In this document: positions 27,887 through 36,517 of the stretch, one piece after another
Numbering within the stretch: the stretch's first letter is position 1
Layout of the letters: each line of letters starts with the position of its first letter
Source: Gammaproteobacteria bacterium
GTDB lineage: Bacteria; Pseudomonadota; Gammaproteobacteria; Chromatiales; Chromatiaceae
Direction of reading: 5' to 3'
Length of the DNA stretch: 64,000 nt
Assembly (NCBI GenBank): GCA_030148485.1
Contig: JASBTJ010000026.1
Location: 1 to 64,000, forward strand
The notes under the pieces: model-generated
Databases searched by the model: none
What the model was told of the DNA's origin: nothing
The model's input: only the letters and a program-made list of their open reading frames with translations
Translations under genes and position numbers: made by a program

Positions 27887-30334
27887 GTGCCCATCTTGCT
27901 ACCGCGGAGTGTGAACCGGCAATTCCTGGTTCTGGTAGGACTGACCTGTGCTTGGCTGATCGCCGGCACCGGCTTGGGATTGGTACTGCTGATCGACAGC
28001 AATCGTCAAATCGTGGCCGTCACGGAACAGAAGGCGGACATCCGCGCCACGGTGGACGAACTCCAGCGTCTCTCACAGCAGTTGGCGCTCTACCGCGAGC
28101 AGACCGATCCGCGCACCCGAAACGCACTGATTGCCAGACTGGTCCCGGCGTTCGAGGCGGCCCTGGACCGGCTCGACACCACTGAACAGCACCGCGTATC
28201 GCTTCACCACAGCTGGGACATCCTGCGTGACAGTGTGAATTCCCATGGCGATATCCGTGCGCCGACCCAGCAACTGTTGGCGGAAACGCAGGCCATCGGC
28301 CGCCTGGCACAGGATCGTCTGTCCGACACCCGCGTGGAAGCCTACAACGCCCGGCAACGCAGCTTGCTGGTCACCAGCATTGCGGTACTGCTGGGTGTGA
28401 TCAGCGGCGCCTGGCTGGTACTCCGACAGGCCCGCCGCCTCTCTTACGAGCTTCGCGTGCTCGGGCGCGGCATGGCCGTCGCCGCCATCGGCGACCTGGG
28501 CAAGCGCGTCGAGCTGAACTGCTGCAGCGAGCTGGAAGCCCTGGCAGGCGGCTTCAACTACATGGCGGCGGAACTGGAACATCAGGGCAAGGCGCTACGC
28601 ATGCGTGAGCAGGGTCTGCTCACCGTGATGAACAGCGCCCCGGACGCGATCATCACCACGGATCTGGCCGGCCGGGTGGTGAGTTGGAACGCGGCAGCCG
28701 AAAGGCTCACCGCATACACCGCGGACGAAATGCGCGACGTTTCGCTGCAGACGGTATTCGACCCGGGGCAACACGCGGAAGTCGCACGCATCCTTGACCA
28801 GTGTCGGCATTTTCGCGCCAGTGCGTCCGACCAGGCTGCCGGCCCATGGGAACTGACAGTGCGGCGTAAGGACGGCCTCCATCGGCCGGTGGAACTGAGC
28901 GTGCGCGATATGCACACCAACGGTGAGCGCGGCTTGGTTGCGGTGGCCAGGGATATCACCGAACGCAAAGCCGCGGCCGAAAAGCTTGCCTTCCTGACCC
29001 AACACGACAGCCTGACCCAGTTGCCAAACCGTTCACTTATCCGGGACCTATTGGTCCGCGCCATGGGCAGGGCCGAAAGCCGCGAAGAATTGGTCGGGGT
29101 GATGAGCGTTGGCGTAAAACGCTTCTCCGATATCAACGACAACCTCGGCCATGCGCTGGGCGATGCACTACTGATCGCCATCGCGGAACGCCTTAACGAA
29201 CACTTGTCCCGGCGCGATTACATCGGCCGCATCGGCGGCGATGAATTCTGCATCATCGTCGGTGGCATGCGACATGTGGATGAGGCATCCAAGCTGGCGG
29301 ATCGGCTGACCATGGCGCTGGCAGAACCCTTCCGGATCGGCGCACAGGAGGTGTTCGTGTCGCTGGGCATGGGCGTGGCGATCTACCCCTTCGACGATGC
29401 GAGCCCCGAGCTGCTGCTGAAGAATGCCAGCGCGGCGATGTACCGCTGCAAGCGCCAAGACGACTGCGGCTGTATGTTCTACACCGAGGAGATGAACCGG
29501 ATCAGCGCCGACCGGGTGCGCCTGACCGCCGAACTGAAACGGGCAGCGGAGTGCGATCAATTCACCGTCTACTACCAACCACTGCTCGATGCACGCAGCG
29601 GGGTCGTGCTCGGTGCCGAGGCACTGCTACGCTGGCATCATCCGACACGCGGCATCCTGCCGCCGGGCGAATTTTTGGAAGTGCTGCAGGACACCGGCCT
29701 GATCATCCCGGTCGGCAGCCGACTGCTGGAACAGGCCTGCCGGCAATGCGCACAGTGGATCGGCAAGGGGCTGAGCCCCTTCCGCATCAGCGTCAATCTG
29801 TCGGCCCGACAATTCGCCCAACCGGGGCTCGCAAAGCAAATCAGCGAGCTGACAGCCACCTTGCGCGCGGAGTTCGCCGCCAGCTTACCGGCCAGCCCCG
29901 AGGTTCTGCCGTTGGACTGCCTGGAGTTCGAGCTGACCGAGGATGCGCTCATGGAGCACACCGACGACAGCCTGAACGTACTGTTAGCACTCAAGGAACA
30001 AGGTATCCGGCTGTCGATCGACGACTTCGGCACCGGCTACTCGTCGCTGAGTTATCTCAAGCAGTTCCCGATCGACGCGCTGAAAATCGACCAATCCTTT
30101 GTCCGCGACATCGGTCGCAGCCAGGATGCCGAGTTGATTGTGCAGGCGATCATCGATCTGGCACACAATCTACGCATGAAGGTGGTGGGCGAAGGCGTCG
30201 AAACCGAGCAGCAACTCGCCTTCCTGAAGGACAAGGGATGTGACGTCATCCAGGGTCACCTGCACGGCCCGGCAATGCCTGCCGATGCGTTTGAAGCCTT
30301 CCTGACGACACACCGCCAGCGACAGGGGCGTTGA
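27887..30334 (+). CDS. Membrane GGDEF-EAL protein with HAMP and PAS domains
   Basis: 815 residues from GTG 27887, preferred over ATG 27872 because AGGAGA lies six bases before it. Two membrane helices (about 13-33 and 155-178) enclose a ~120-residue helical periplasmic sensor of the four-helix type. A HAMP linker, a PAS domain (about 250-370), GGDEF (RIGGDEF, intact) and EAL (GAEALLRW, with ELTEDALMEH and DDFGTGYSSLSYLKQFPID) follow. Both catalytic sites look complete, so it could synthesise and hydrolyse c-di-GMP. The late QGY motif reads QGHLHG. Single gene, convergent with the globin operon. Confidence 0.93.
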   Translation: MPILLPRSVNRQFLVLVGLTCAWLIAGTGLGLVLLIDSNRQIVAVTEQKADIRATVDELQRLSQQLALYREQTDPRTRNALIARLVPAFEAALDRLDTTEQHRVSLHHSWDILRDSVNSHGDIRAPTQQLLAETQAIGRLAQDRLSDTRVEAYNARQRSLLVTSIAVLLGVISGAWLVLRQARRLSYELRVLGRGMAVAAIGDLGKRVELNCCSELEALAGGFNYMAAELEHQGKALRMREQGLLTVMNSAPDAIITTDLAGRVVSWNAAAERLTAYTADEMRDVSLQTVFDPGQHAEVARILDQCRHFRASASDQAAGPWELTVRRKDGLHRPVELSVRDMHTNGERGLVAVARDITERKAAAEKLAFLTQHDSLTQLPNRSLIRDLLVRAMGRAESREELVGVMSVGVKRFSDINDNLGHALGDALLIAIAERLNEHLSRRDYIGRIGGDEFCIIVGGMRHVDEASKLADRLTMALAEPFRIGAQEVFVSLGMGVAIYPFDDASPELLLKNASAAMYRCKRQDDCGCMFYTEEMNRISADRVRLTAELKRAAECDQFTVYYQPLLDARSGVVLGAEALLRWHHPTRGILPPGEFLEVLQDTGLIIPVGSRLLEQACRQCAQWIGKGLSPFRISVNLSARQFAQPGLAKQISELTATLRAEFAASLPASPEVLPLDCLEFELTEDALMEHTDDSLNVLLALKEQGIRLSIDDFGTGYSSLSYLKQFPIDALKIDQSFVRDIGRSQDAELIVQAIIDLAHNLRMKVVGEGVETEQQLAFLKDKGCDVIQGHLHGPAMPADAFEAFLTTHRQRQGR

Positions 30335-30335
30335 C

Positions 30336-30353
30336 GGGCGCCGATCGGCGCCC
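30336..30353. repeat. Palindrome between convergent genes
   Basis: GGGCGCCGATCGGCGCCC, a perfect 18-base palindrome in the 27-base gap between the GGDEF-EAL gene and the globin gene. There is no T tract, but it may act as a transcription barrier. Confidence 0.5.
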
Positions 30354-30361
30354 ACCCCCTG

Positions 30362-30787
30362 TCATGCGGATACCGCGCCGCTCTCGTTGGCGGCCGCCTT
30401 CATCACGTCGGCTACCGTGGTGTACATGATGGTCCAGGCCTCCTTGGTGTCCGGCGTGAATGCATCGCCCAAGCCCTGTTCCAGGGTCCACAGCAGACAA
30501 TCCGCGACCTTGTCGTAGTCCTCGTCCTTGACGCCGTAATCCACATGGCGCTTGCCCATAGCCTGCACAGCGGGCAGCAGCGGTTCCAGGTTCTCCAGGC
30601 CATTCACCGCGGTATTGATCATGGCCATGAGCTTGCGACCCTGGTCGGTCATATCGCTTTTGAAGTACGGCTGGACCTCGGGATAGGTTTCGAACAACCG
30701 GCCGTAGAACAGCTCGGCCGCCTTCTCGCTGATGGGCACGACCTTGGCCCAGGAATCTTTCACCAGTGCGATTTGTGCAGGGGTCAT
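30362..30787 (-). CDS. Single-domain haemoglobin (Vitreoscilla type)
   Basis: 141 residues, 3-on-3 globin fold: MTPAQIALVKDSW start, FYGRLFETYPEVQPYFKSD, proximal His in MGKRHVDYGV. No reductase domain and no signal, so cytoplasmic. Such globins bind O2 and NO and, with a reductase, turn NO into nitrate. It is the last gene of a leftward operon starting at the sigma-54 promoter at 35409-35424: oxidoreductase, undecahaem cytochrome, two small cytochromes, globin (gaps 7, 49, 3 and 32 bases). Nitrogen control of the operon suggests protection from nitrite-derived NO (inference). Confidence 0.92.
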   Translation of the reverse strand: MTPAQIALVKDSWAKVVPISEKAAELFYGRLFETYPEVQPYFKSDMTDQGRKLMAMINTAVNGLENLEPLLPAVQAMGKRHVDYGVKDEDYDKVADCLLWTLEQGLGDAFTPDTKEAWTIMYTTVADVMKAAANESGAVSA

Positions 30788-30819
30788 CGTTTCAATCCTC
30801 GTTGGAAAACATGCGCAGC

Positions 30820-31194
30820 TTAGCGCGTGACGTTAATGTGGTGGCGTGCCAACGCCACCATGTAATCGACGGCGGCACGGACCTGTGAATCCGACAACTC
30901 CGGGTTGCCGCCCCGTGGCGGCATATAGGTGTCGTCGGGGCCGAAGAAGCCTTCGATGGCATGGCGGTACAACAGCGGCAGCGGCTTTCGCAGGCGCGGT
31001 GCCCATTCAGTCGGTTGCATGGGGATCGGTGCGCCGGCGATACCGTAGCCATGGCAACCTTCACAGGTGTCGAGCCACAAGGCCCGACCCTGCACCAGAT
31101 GCGGATCCGTAAACTCGGTGTAAGGAGACGACGGCGCGGCAGGCACGGCGGCCGTGGCCACAACCATCATTGTTCCACCAAGCAGGCCGCGCAT
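30820..31194 (-). CDS. Monohaem cytochrome c
   Basis: 124 residues with a short signal peptide (LLGGTMMVVATAAVPAAP), one haem site CEGCHGYG and a likely axial Met in DTYMPPRGG. Cytochrome c5/class I size and layout (PELSDSQVRAAVDYMVALA C-terminal helix). Periplasmic electron carrier. It lies 3 bases after the Tll0287-like gene and 32 bases before the globin gene in the same operon; probably takes electrons from, or gives them to, the multihaem protein. Confidence 0.9.
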   Translation of the reverse strand: MRGLLGGTMMVVATAAVPAAPSSPYTEFTDPHLVQGRALWLDTCEGCHGYGIAGAPIPMQPTEWAPRLRKPLPLLYRHAIEGFFGPDDTYMPPRGGNPELSDSQVRAAVDYMVALARHHINVTR

Positions 31195-31197
31195 CGG

Positions 31198-31788
31198 TCA
31201 ACTCTCGACCGGGATGCGGATGACCACGCCACCCATCACATCACCCAGTTTGAAGTCCTTTTTCGGGGTATCGGGGTGGGCGTTGTGGCACGCCACACAG
31301 ACCGGCGCTACACCAGTGTCCGCATACACGGCGGTGAAGTATTTCTGTCCACCCAGCTCTTCGGTGGTGTAGTAGTTCTTGCCCTTGTTTTCGGCAACGT
31401 ATTTCAGGCCGGTCTTCTCGGCTTCGGTTTTCGGCGCATTCTGTTTGTTGATCGGCCAAAGCGACTGCAGGGAGTAGCTGAAATTCACGTCCGGCAGTTT
31501 CTCGGCCCGCTTCTGCACCAGCTCGGCACCAAAGCGGAACATCTGCGCCGGCAGAACCAGCGCCTTGTCGTCTTCGAAGTGTTCCGACGCCTTGATCACC
31601 TTTTCCTTCTTTACCAGGCGATTGACGATCTTGCGAGTGTAGATGGTGCGATCCGAGTCCATCACCAGGTGCAAGGCGTCCGCCATCGCCTTGACGGATA
31701 CCTGGGCATCGCTCGCCGCCGTGGCTACGGTGCCGGCGCTCGCCAACAAGGCGGCACCGGTGATCAGCAGGGGTTTACGCAGTTTCAT
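31198..31788 (-). CDS. Tll0287-like (DUF3365) haem protein
   Basis: 196 residues from the ATG at 31788 (AGGAG upstream); the frame runs further upstream without sense. Signal peptide (KPLLITGAALLASAGTVATA), a PAS-like Tll0287 domain (about 30-190) with one haem motif VCVACHNAHPDTPKKDF followed by KLGDVMGGVVIRIPV. The domain is known from cyanobacterial Tll0287 and from sensor proteins; here it stands alone in the periplasm. It may be an electron carrier or gas sensor. In operon with two other cytochromes. Confidence 0.88.
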   Translation of the reverse strand: MKLRKPLLITGAALLASAGTVATAASDAQVSVKAMADALHLVMDSDRTIYTRKIVNRLVKKEKVIKASEHFEDDKALVLPAQMFRFGAELVQKRAEKLPDVNFSYSLQSLWPINKQNAPKTEAEKTGLKYVAENKGKNYYTTEELGGQKYFTAVYADTGVAPVCVACHNAHPDTPKKDFKLGDVMGGVVIRIPVES

Positions 31789-31837
31789 AACGAGTCTCCT
31801 CATCTTTGTGATGTCGTGATGCATGTTCGCTACCGGG

Positions 31838-33256
31838 TTAAAAACCGAACATGCCGGCGTCATCGCCACCTGCGTTGGCTCGGCGACGTTTCTGGTCCTG
31901 CTCGGCCAGGTCCATGGTGTCCACATGCACCTTGGGCTGACCGTTGAAATTACGATCGATCAATGCCTGATCCGCCAAGGCATCGAGACTGAACCCGAGA
32001 CCATGGCAATGCAGACAGGCCGGCCGGATCATTTTCGAGTTCGGCGACAGACTGGCGCTCTGGTTGTGGTCCACCATGACGCGGGACATCCAGTCGTTGA
32101 CGTCGAAGTCGACGCGCGGCATATGGCAGGTGGCGCAAGACACCCCCGCGTCGCCGTCGATCTCCCCGGCCTGGGCCTTGCGCCACAGCGCGCCATGGGG
32201 CGAGTTTTCGAAGGCCAACGTGTGCTGATCGTCATGGCAACCGGTGCAGGCCTCGACAGCGGCCTTGACCACGTCGAAGCGATGGGCGCCATGACAGCTC
32301 AGGCAGGTCAACTGTGCATGGGCCACGTCCGGCTTCATCGGCAGACGCGCCTGATCCGGCGTCATGGGCGACAGACCGGCTGCGATCCGCATGCCGTGCT
32401 TGCCCTGACCGAAGCGTTTCACTTCCAGGTCGTGACATTGCGCGCAACCGGCGGTACCCGGCTTGTCGGTCCAGGCCATCGGGGTACCGGACGCATCCGG
32501 TGGCATATGACAAGCCGTGCAGTTGACGCCCGCCTGGGCGTGACGGGTTTCCAGCCAGTCGCGGCGAATCCCGGGCGTGACCGCAGCGCCGGTGGGGGCG
32601 TCCATGTCGCCGGCGGTCAACGCCTGCACCGGAAAGCGATCGTGGGGGTAGGTCATGATCTCCCCGACGACACCGGCGAACTCCCGCGCGGGCACCGTAC
32701 CATCCGCCTTGATCGGGTCTTCGTGCAGATGCTTGACCAGGAAGTTGGTATACAAGGCACGATTGTCGTGAAAGTTGTGACAGCCTGAACTGGTGCAGGT
32801 GGCGAACTCCATCCCGACGTGGGATGGACGGTCGTCGGCCACATCGGCATGGCAATGCACGCAAAGATCCTTCGGTTGGCTCAGGCCATTCTTGGCAATG
32901 ATCTCCGGCTTGTGTTCGGTGTGGCAGGTCACGCAATGCAGTGCATCGATCTTGGCCAGCTGCGGTGCGTTCCGGGGATCCTTGAATTTGGCTGCCGGGT
33001 GGGAGTCGAACGGTTTTTTGCGCACATCGCCATGACAGTCCACACAGGCCTGCTGCAGCACCTCGCCACCCCCCAACGGATTGACATGGCAGGCCGCGCA
33101 GTCGTCCGCCAATTGATGATGACCATCGCTGAGGGGGCCGGGCATCATCAGGGCCGGATCCGCCTTGCCGTACAGCATGGACAGCAGATACCCAGCGAAC
33201 GCCAGGCTGCCGACCAGCCATACGCCCCACAGGATGATTTTCGTGCGTTTACGCAT
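31838..33256 (-). CDS. Membrane-anchored undecahaem cytochrome c
   Basis: 472 residues. One N-terminal helix (IILWGVWLVGSLAFAGYLL) then a periplasmic part with ten CxxCH sites (CAACH, CVDCH, CVTCH, CVHCH, CTACH, CAQCH, CLSCH, CTGCH, CATCH, CLHCH) plus one wide C-x4-CH site, CTSSGCHNFHD. That is eleven likely haems. The family is usually labelled 'cytochrome c3 family'; its reaction is not known to me. It lies 7 bases downstream of the FAD/haem-b membrane oxidoreductase, so the simplest reading is a periplasmic electron sink for NAD(P)H-derived electrons. A catalytic role on nitrite or hydroxylamine is possible but unsupported. Confidence 0.9.
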   Translation of the reverse strand: MRKRTKIILWGVWLVGSLAFAGYLLSMLYGKADPALMMPGPLSDGHHQLADDCAACHVNPLGGGEVLQQACVDCHGDVRKKPFDSHPAAKFKDPRNAPQLAKIDALHCVTCHTEHKPEIIAKNGLSQPKDLCVHCHADVADDRPSHVGMEFATCTSSGCHNFHDNRALYTNFLVKHLHEDPIKADGTVPAREFAGVVGEIMTYPHDRFPVQALTAGDMDAPTGAAVTPGIRRDWLETRHAQAGVNCTACHMPPDASGTPMAWTDKPGTAGCAQCHDLEVKRFGQGKHGMRIAAGLSPMTPDQARLPMKPDVAHAQLTCLSCHGAHRFDVVKAAVEACTGCHDDQHTLAFENSPHGALWRKAQAGEIDGDAGVSCATCHMPRVDFDVNDWMSRVMVDHNQSASLSPNSKMIRPACLHCHGLGFSLDALADQALIDRNFNGQPKVHVDTMDLAEQDQKRRRANAGGDDAGMFGF

Positions 33257-33263
33257 GCAGTGC

Positions 33264-35261
33264 TCAGTACCAATAGGTCTTCAGGACATGAAAGCCGAGT
33301 GCCACCGGTACCGGCCAGAACCAGAGGATGTGCCACCACACCGACTGGCGGCGTAGCCGCGACGCCAGGGCGCCGCCGACACGGTGCTCCAGCGAGATCA
33401 CGCCGCTGGACAGCGCGCCCAACAGCAACATCACCGTGAAGCTGATCATCAGGATGGCGTTCAGCCCGTCGCCCAGGCGCAGGCCGGTATGCGCCACCAA
33501 GGCGACGATGACCAGCAGGCCCAGGGCGATGTGTGCCAGGCGCCAGCCGTCGAAACGGCCAAGCGCCTGCAGCCTTTTCAATCGTTTACGCGGTGACAAC
33601 AGCAGTCCCAGCGCGAACAGCCCCAGCACGGTGAAGCCGCTGATCTGCTTGAGCAGCCCGTCACGCCACAGCAAATCCCACTGCCATGTCGCCTGGACCG
33701 TCTGGGCGTAGGGAATGACCGGCGCGAACAACATCGCCAGCGCGGCCAACAGGGACAGCATGGCAGTCACGAACAGGGTCTTGTGCCAAGGGACGGGGTC
33801 GGGAGACTTGCTACCCAGCAGTTGTTCCAGCAACGGCTTGCAGGAACCGCAAACACTGGACGCGCCGGTGCACTCGCGCAGCGCCTGCACACTACATGCG
33901 CCGCCGGTCATCGCGTCGCTGAGTGCGCCGCGATTGACCGATTTGCACTGGCATACCAAGGCGCTTGCCGGCCAGGCATTGACGTCCTGCGCCTCACCGT
34001 CGGGCCAAAGGTTTCCGGTGCGGGCGAAACGCCATAATTGCCAGGGCCAGATCAAGGCCTTGTCGGTGATGGCGGACTGCACCCGTGCCGCGTCGTCCCA
34101 TTGTCCGATCGCGACCACACCTTCCAGACGGTGACGGCGCACCAGCAGCACCCGATAACGCCCGGTTTCCGGGTCCCGCCAGACATGACGGTCGCCCCGG
34201 TGCAGTTCGTCCCGCGCCCCCATCGGGCCCATGCTCAACACGTGGCTACCGGCTACCTTGAGTCGGGTGCTGGCCAGGGAACCCTGATAACTGCCGGCAT
34301 CGCCCAGCAGATGACTGACCGCCACACTGGCCTGCTCAAGCCCGGGCGCGACCAGGCCATAGACGCGACCGCGATGCTCGGCGCACTCGCCCACCGCGTA
34401 CACATCCGCCACGGACGTCCGCATGTTGTCATCGACACGGATGCCGTCGCCCCACGCGATGCGTGCATCCTTGGCAAGCTGGACGTTGGGCCGGATACCG
34501 GTGGAGACGATCACGGTGTCGCAAGCCAGCTCGCGCCCAGACATCAGACGCAGGCCCTCGACCCGCTCCCTACCGCATACCTGGCGCACCCCGTCGCCGA
34601 TGATCAGCTAGATGCCCAGCTCGGCCAGGTGCGACGCCAAGGTCTGGGAGGCGCCCAGATCGAGTTGGCTGCTCATCAGCCGGTCGGCATGCTCCACCAC
34701 GGTCACCCGGGTGCCGTTGCGCTGCATGCCCCGCGCCGCCTCCAGGCCCAACAGACCGCCGCCGAGCACCACGGTGTGGTGGCTGCGCACACGCCGGGCC
34801 GCCAACGCCTCGGCATCGTCACGATTACGAAAGGTGTAGACCCCCGGCAGATCGATACCGCTGATACCCGGCACATGGGGATGGGAACCGGTGGCCAGGA
34901 TCAGCTTGCTGTATCGCTGGCTGTTGCCGGCGGCGTCGATTACGCGATGCTGCTGATGGTCGACGGCCACCACGCTATAACCCAGTCGCTGCTCCACCCG
35001 CGCTTCGCTCGGAACGATCAGATGATCCGTCAGCCCGTCCCAAGCCACGTCGCCGGCCAACACCGACGACAACCGGACCCGGTTGTAGGGCCGATGGGGT
35101 TCGGCACCGTAGATCACCACATGCGCGGCCGGCCGCCGCGCCAGCAATGCCCGCGCTGCCGCCATGCCCGCCGGACCGTTGCCCACGATCACCACGGGCG
35201 CTTGCGGGTCGGCCGCTGCCGACGTGTTCGGCGTATCCGTCACGGGCATCGGCTGATTCAT
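33264..35261 (-). pseudogene. NAD(P)H-FAD / BFD [2Fe-2S] / haem-b membrane oxidoreductase, interrupted by TAG
   Basis: The gene reads in one frame from ATG 35261 to 33264 (665 codons) except for a TAG at 34608-34610 (codon 218). Part 1 (residues ~25-217) is a NirB-like FAD domain: VVIVGNGPAGMAAARALL, PYNRVRLSSVLAG, VVLGGGLLGLEAARG. Part 2 continues the same fold (VIVSTGIRPNVQLAKDA, ADVYAVGECAEHRGRVYGL), then a BFD [2Fe-2S] site (LVCQCKSVNRG...CGSCKPL), then five membrane helices with paired His (WRLAHIALG...VAHTG; WWHIL...LGFHV) fit for b haems. At the TAG homologues would carry a charged residue after ELGI. Nonsense mutation, sequence error or readthrough remain open. Confidence 0.85.
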
Positions 35262-35279
35262 CGTTGGCGTGCTCCCCCG

Positions 35280-35343
35280 AAAAAAAAAGACGTCCACCAC
35301 CGTCGGGCGGTGCAACCGCCTGGGGTGATGGACGCCGTTGTCC
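35280..35343 (-). promoter_or_regulatory. Leader terminator with overlapping ANTAR-type P2 hairpin
   Basis: On the minus strand, P2 is GGAC-AACGGC-GTCC (35343-35330): a hexaloop with A at position 1 and G at position 4, the known ANTAR recognition pattern. Its 3' arm GTCC is also the start of the terminator arm GTCCATCACC (35333-35324), which pairs with GGTGGTGGAC (35301-35292), encloses an inner GGCGGT/ACCGCC hairpin, and is followed by nine T (35288-35280). P2 and terminator cannot form together. It lies 19 bases before the oxidoreductase start. Confidence 0.75.
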
Positions 35344-35367
35344 AAAAGCGACCGACACTGATCGCCA

Positions 35368-35398
35368 GCGGGCGGGAGTCCCTGTAGACACCGCCCGC
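35368..35398 (-). promoter_or_regulatory. Candidate ANTAR P1 hairpin of the oxidoreductase leader
   Basis: Eight-pair stem GCGGGCGG/CCGCCCGC with an inner GTC/GAC stem and six-base loop TACAGG, beginning at the predicted transcript start. Position fits P1 of an ANTAR element, but the loop lacks A1/G4, so the match is partial. Confidence 0.4.
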
Positions 35399-35408
35399 AA
35401 TGGGGTAG

Positions 35409-35424
35409 AGCAAGACCTATGCCA
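35409..35424 (-). promoter_or_regulatory. Sigma-54 (-24/-12) promoter of the oxidoreductase-cytochrome-globin operon
   Basis: Minus strand TGGCATAGGTCTTGCT against the RpoN consensus TGGCAC-N5-TTGCT, with GG and GC 10 bases apart. Start predicted near 35398, giving a ~137-base leader with a terminator. Upstream at 35478-35493 is an NtrC-like half site (TGCACC-AAAAG-TGTCA on the minus strand). Confidence 0.8.
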
Positions 35425-35551
35425 TTCGTCAGAATGCCGACCGGTCAGGGGTTTACAGACGCGCCCGCCCGTTAAAGTGACACTTTTGGTGCAACTAATA
35501 CCGGCGTTGGGCCGAAGCGGTGCTCGCACACCACCAGCGGCGGCCCGGGCG

Positions 35552-36394
35552 TCAGCGCCGGCCGTGCAGATCTTGTAGCATTTGCTCCATTCGGGTCATT
35601 TTCGCCTCCATGGCCGCGACATGTTCACGTAGCCAGTGCACCTCGCCGGCCTCGCCTTCGCCGCTTTCGCGGTCGTGGCGCTCGTGCTCTCTTTGTAGGG
35701 TTTCCAACACGATGCCGATCATCATGTTCAAAAACACGAACGCGACGATGAAGATGAAGCTCAAATAGAAGATCCAGCTGAGCGGGTAAACCGCCATGGT
35801 CTCGTACATCACATCGGTCCAATCCTCGAAGGTGGCGATGCGGAACAAGGTCAGCATGCTGATGGTAATGTTGCCCCACAGCTCGCTGTTGATCTGATGG
35901 AAGAACATCGCCCCCATCGCCGCATAGATGTAGAAGATGATGAACATCAGCAGCGACACATAGCCCATGCGCGGGATGGCGCGCACGAAGGCGTTGAGCA
36001 GCACCCGCAGCTCGGGAATGATCGATACCAGCCGCAGCACCCGAAAGATCCGCAGCAGTCGGCCCAGCAAGGCGGTTTCACTGTCCTCGAGGGGAACCAG
36101 GCTGGCGACGACGATGACAAAGTCGAACACGTTCCAACCCTTGCGGAAAAACGCCTTCAGACTGCCTTCGGCCACCAGCCGGATCAGTACCTCGACCAGA
36201 AAGAACAGGGTGATACCGAGGTCCAGCACCTTCATCGCTTGGACAACTGGCTCGGGGATTGCATAGGTCTTGGCGCCGATCATGATCGCCGACAACACGA
36301 TCACGACGATGACAAAGGTCTCGAAGACCTTGTTTTCACGAATGGACAGGAAACGCTGCTGGAGCGCAGGAGCAGATAACATCTTGGATACCAC
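35552..36394 (-). CDS. BacNav-like voltage-gated cation channel with EDWTD filter
   Basis: 280 residues, one six-helix channel subunit expected to form a tetramer. S1-S3 lie at about residues 24-110, S4 carries spaced Arg (RLLRIFRVLRLVSIIPELR), the pore loop is TLFRIATFEDWTDVMYE, and S6 ends in FIFIVAFVFLNMMIGIVLETL. A C-terminal heptad helix (WLREHVAAMEAKMTRMEQML) should form the coiled-coil bundle seen in BacNav channels. The filter reads TFEDWTD, not the sodium-type TLESWS; the extra acidic residues resemble calcium-selective designs. The gene stands alone, divergent from nsrR. Confidence 0.92.
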   Translation of the reverse strand: MVSKMLSAPALQQRFLSIRENKVFETFVIVVIVLSAIMIGAKTYAIPEPVVQAMKVLDLGITLFFLVEVLIRLVAEGSLKAFFRKGWNVFDFVIVVASLVPLEDSETALLGRLLRIFRVLRLVSIIPELRVLLNAFVRAIPRMGYVSLLMFIIFYIYAAMGAMFFHQINSELWGNITISMLTLFRIATFEDWTDVMYETMAVYPLSWIFYLSFIFIVAFVFLNMMIGIVLETLQREHERHDRESGEGEAGEVHWLREHVAAMEAKMTRMEQMLQDLHGRR

Positions 36395-36517
36395 GACTGA
36401 CAGGCAGGGTGAACGGAAAGGACGCCACGGGGCGGGGGGCGATTATACCCGTCCGAGCGCCACGTTGGCCCGACCCGGCACACTCGATTCCCCCCTCCTC
36501 TATCCCCGGTGCACGCC

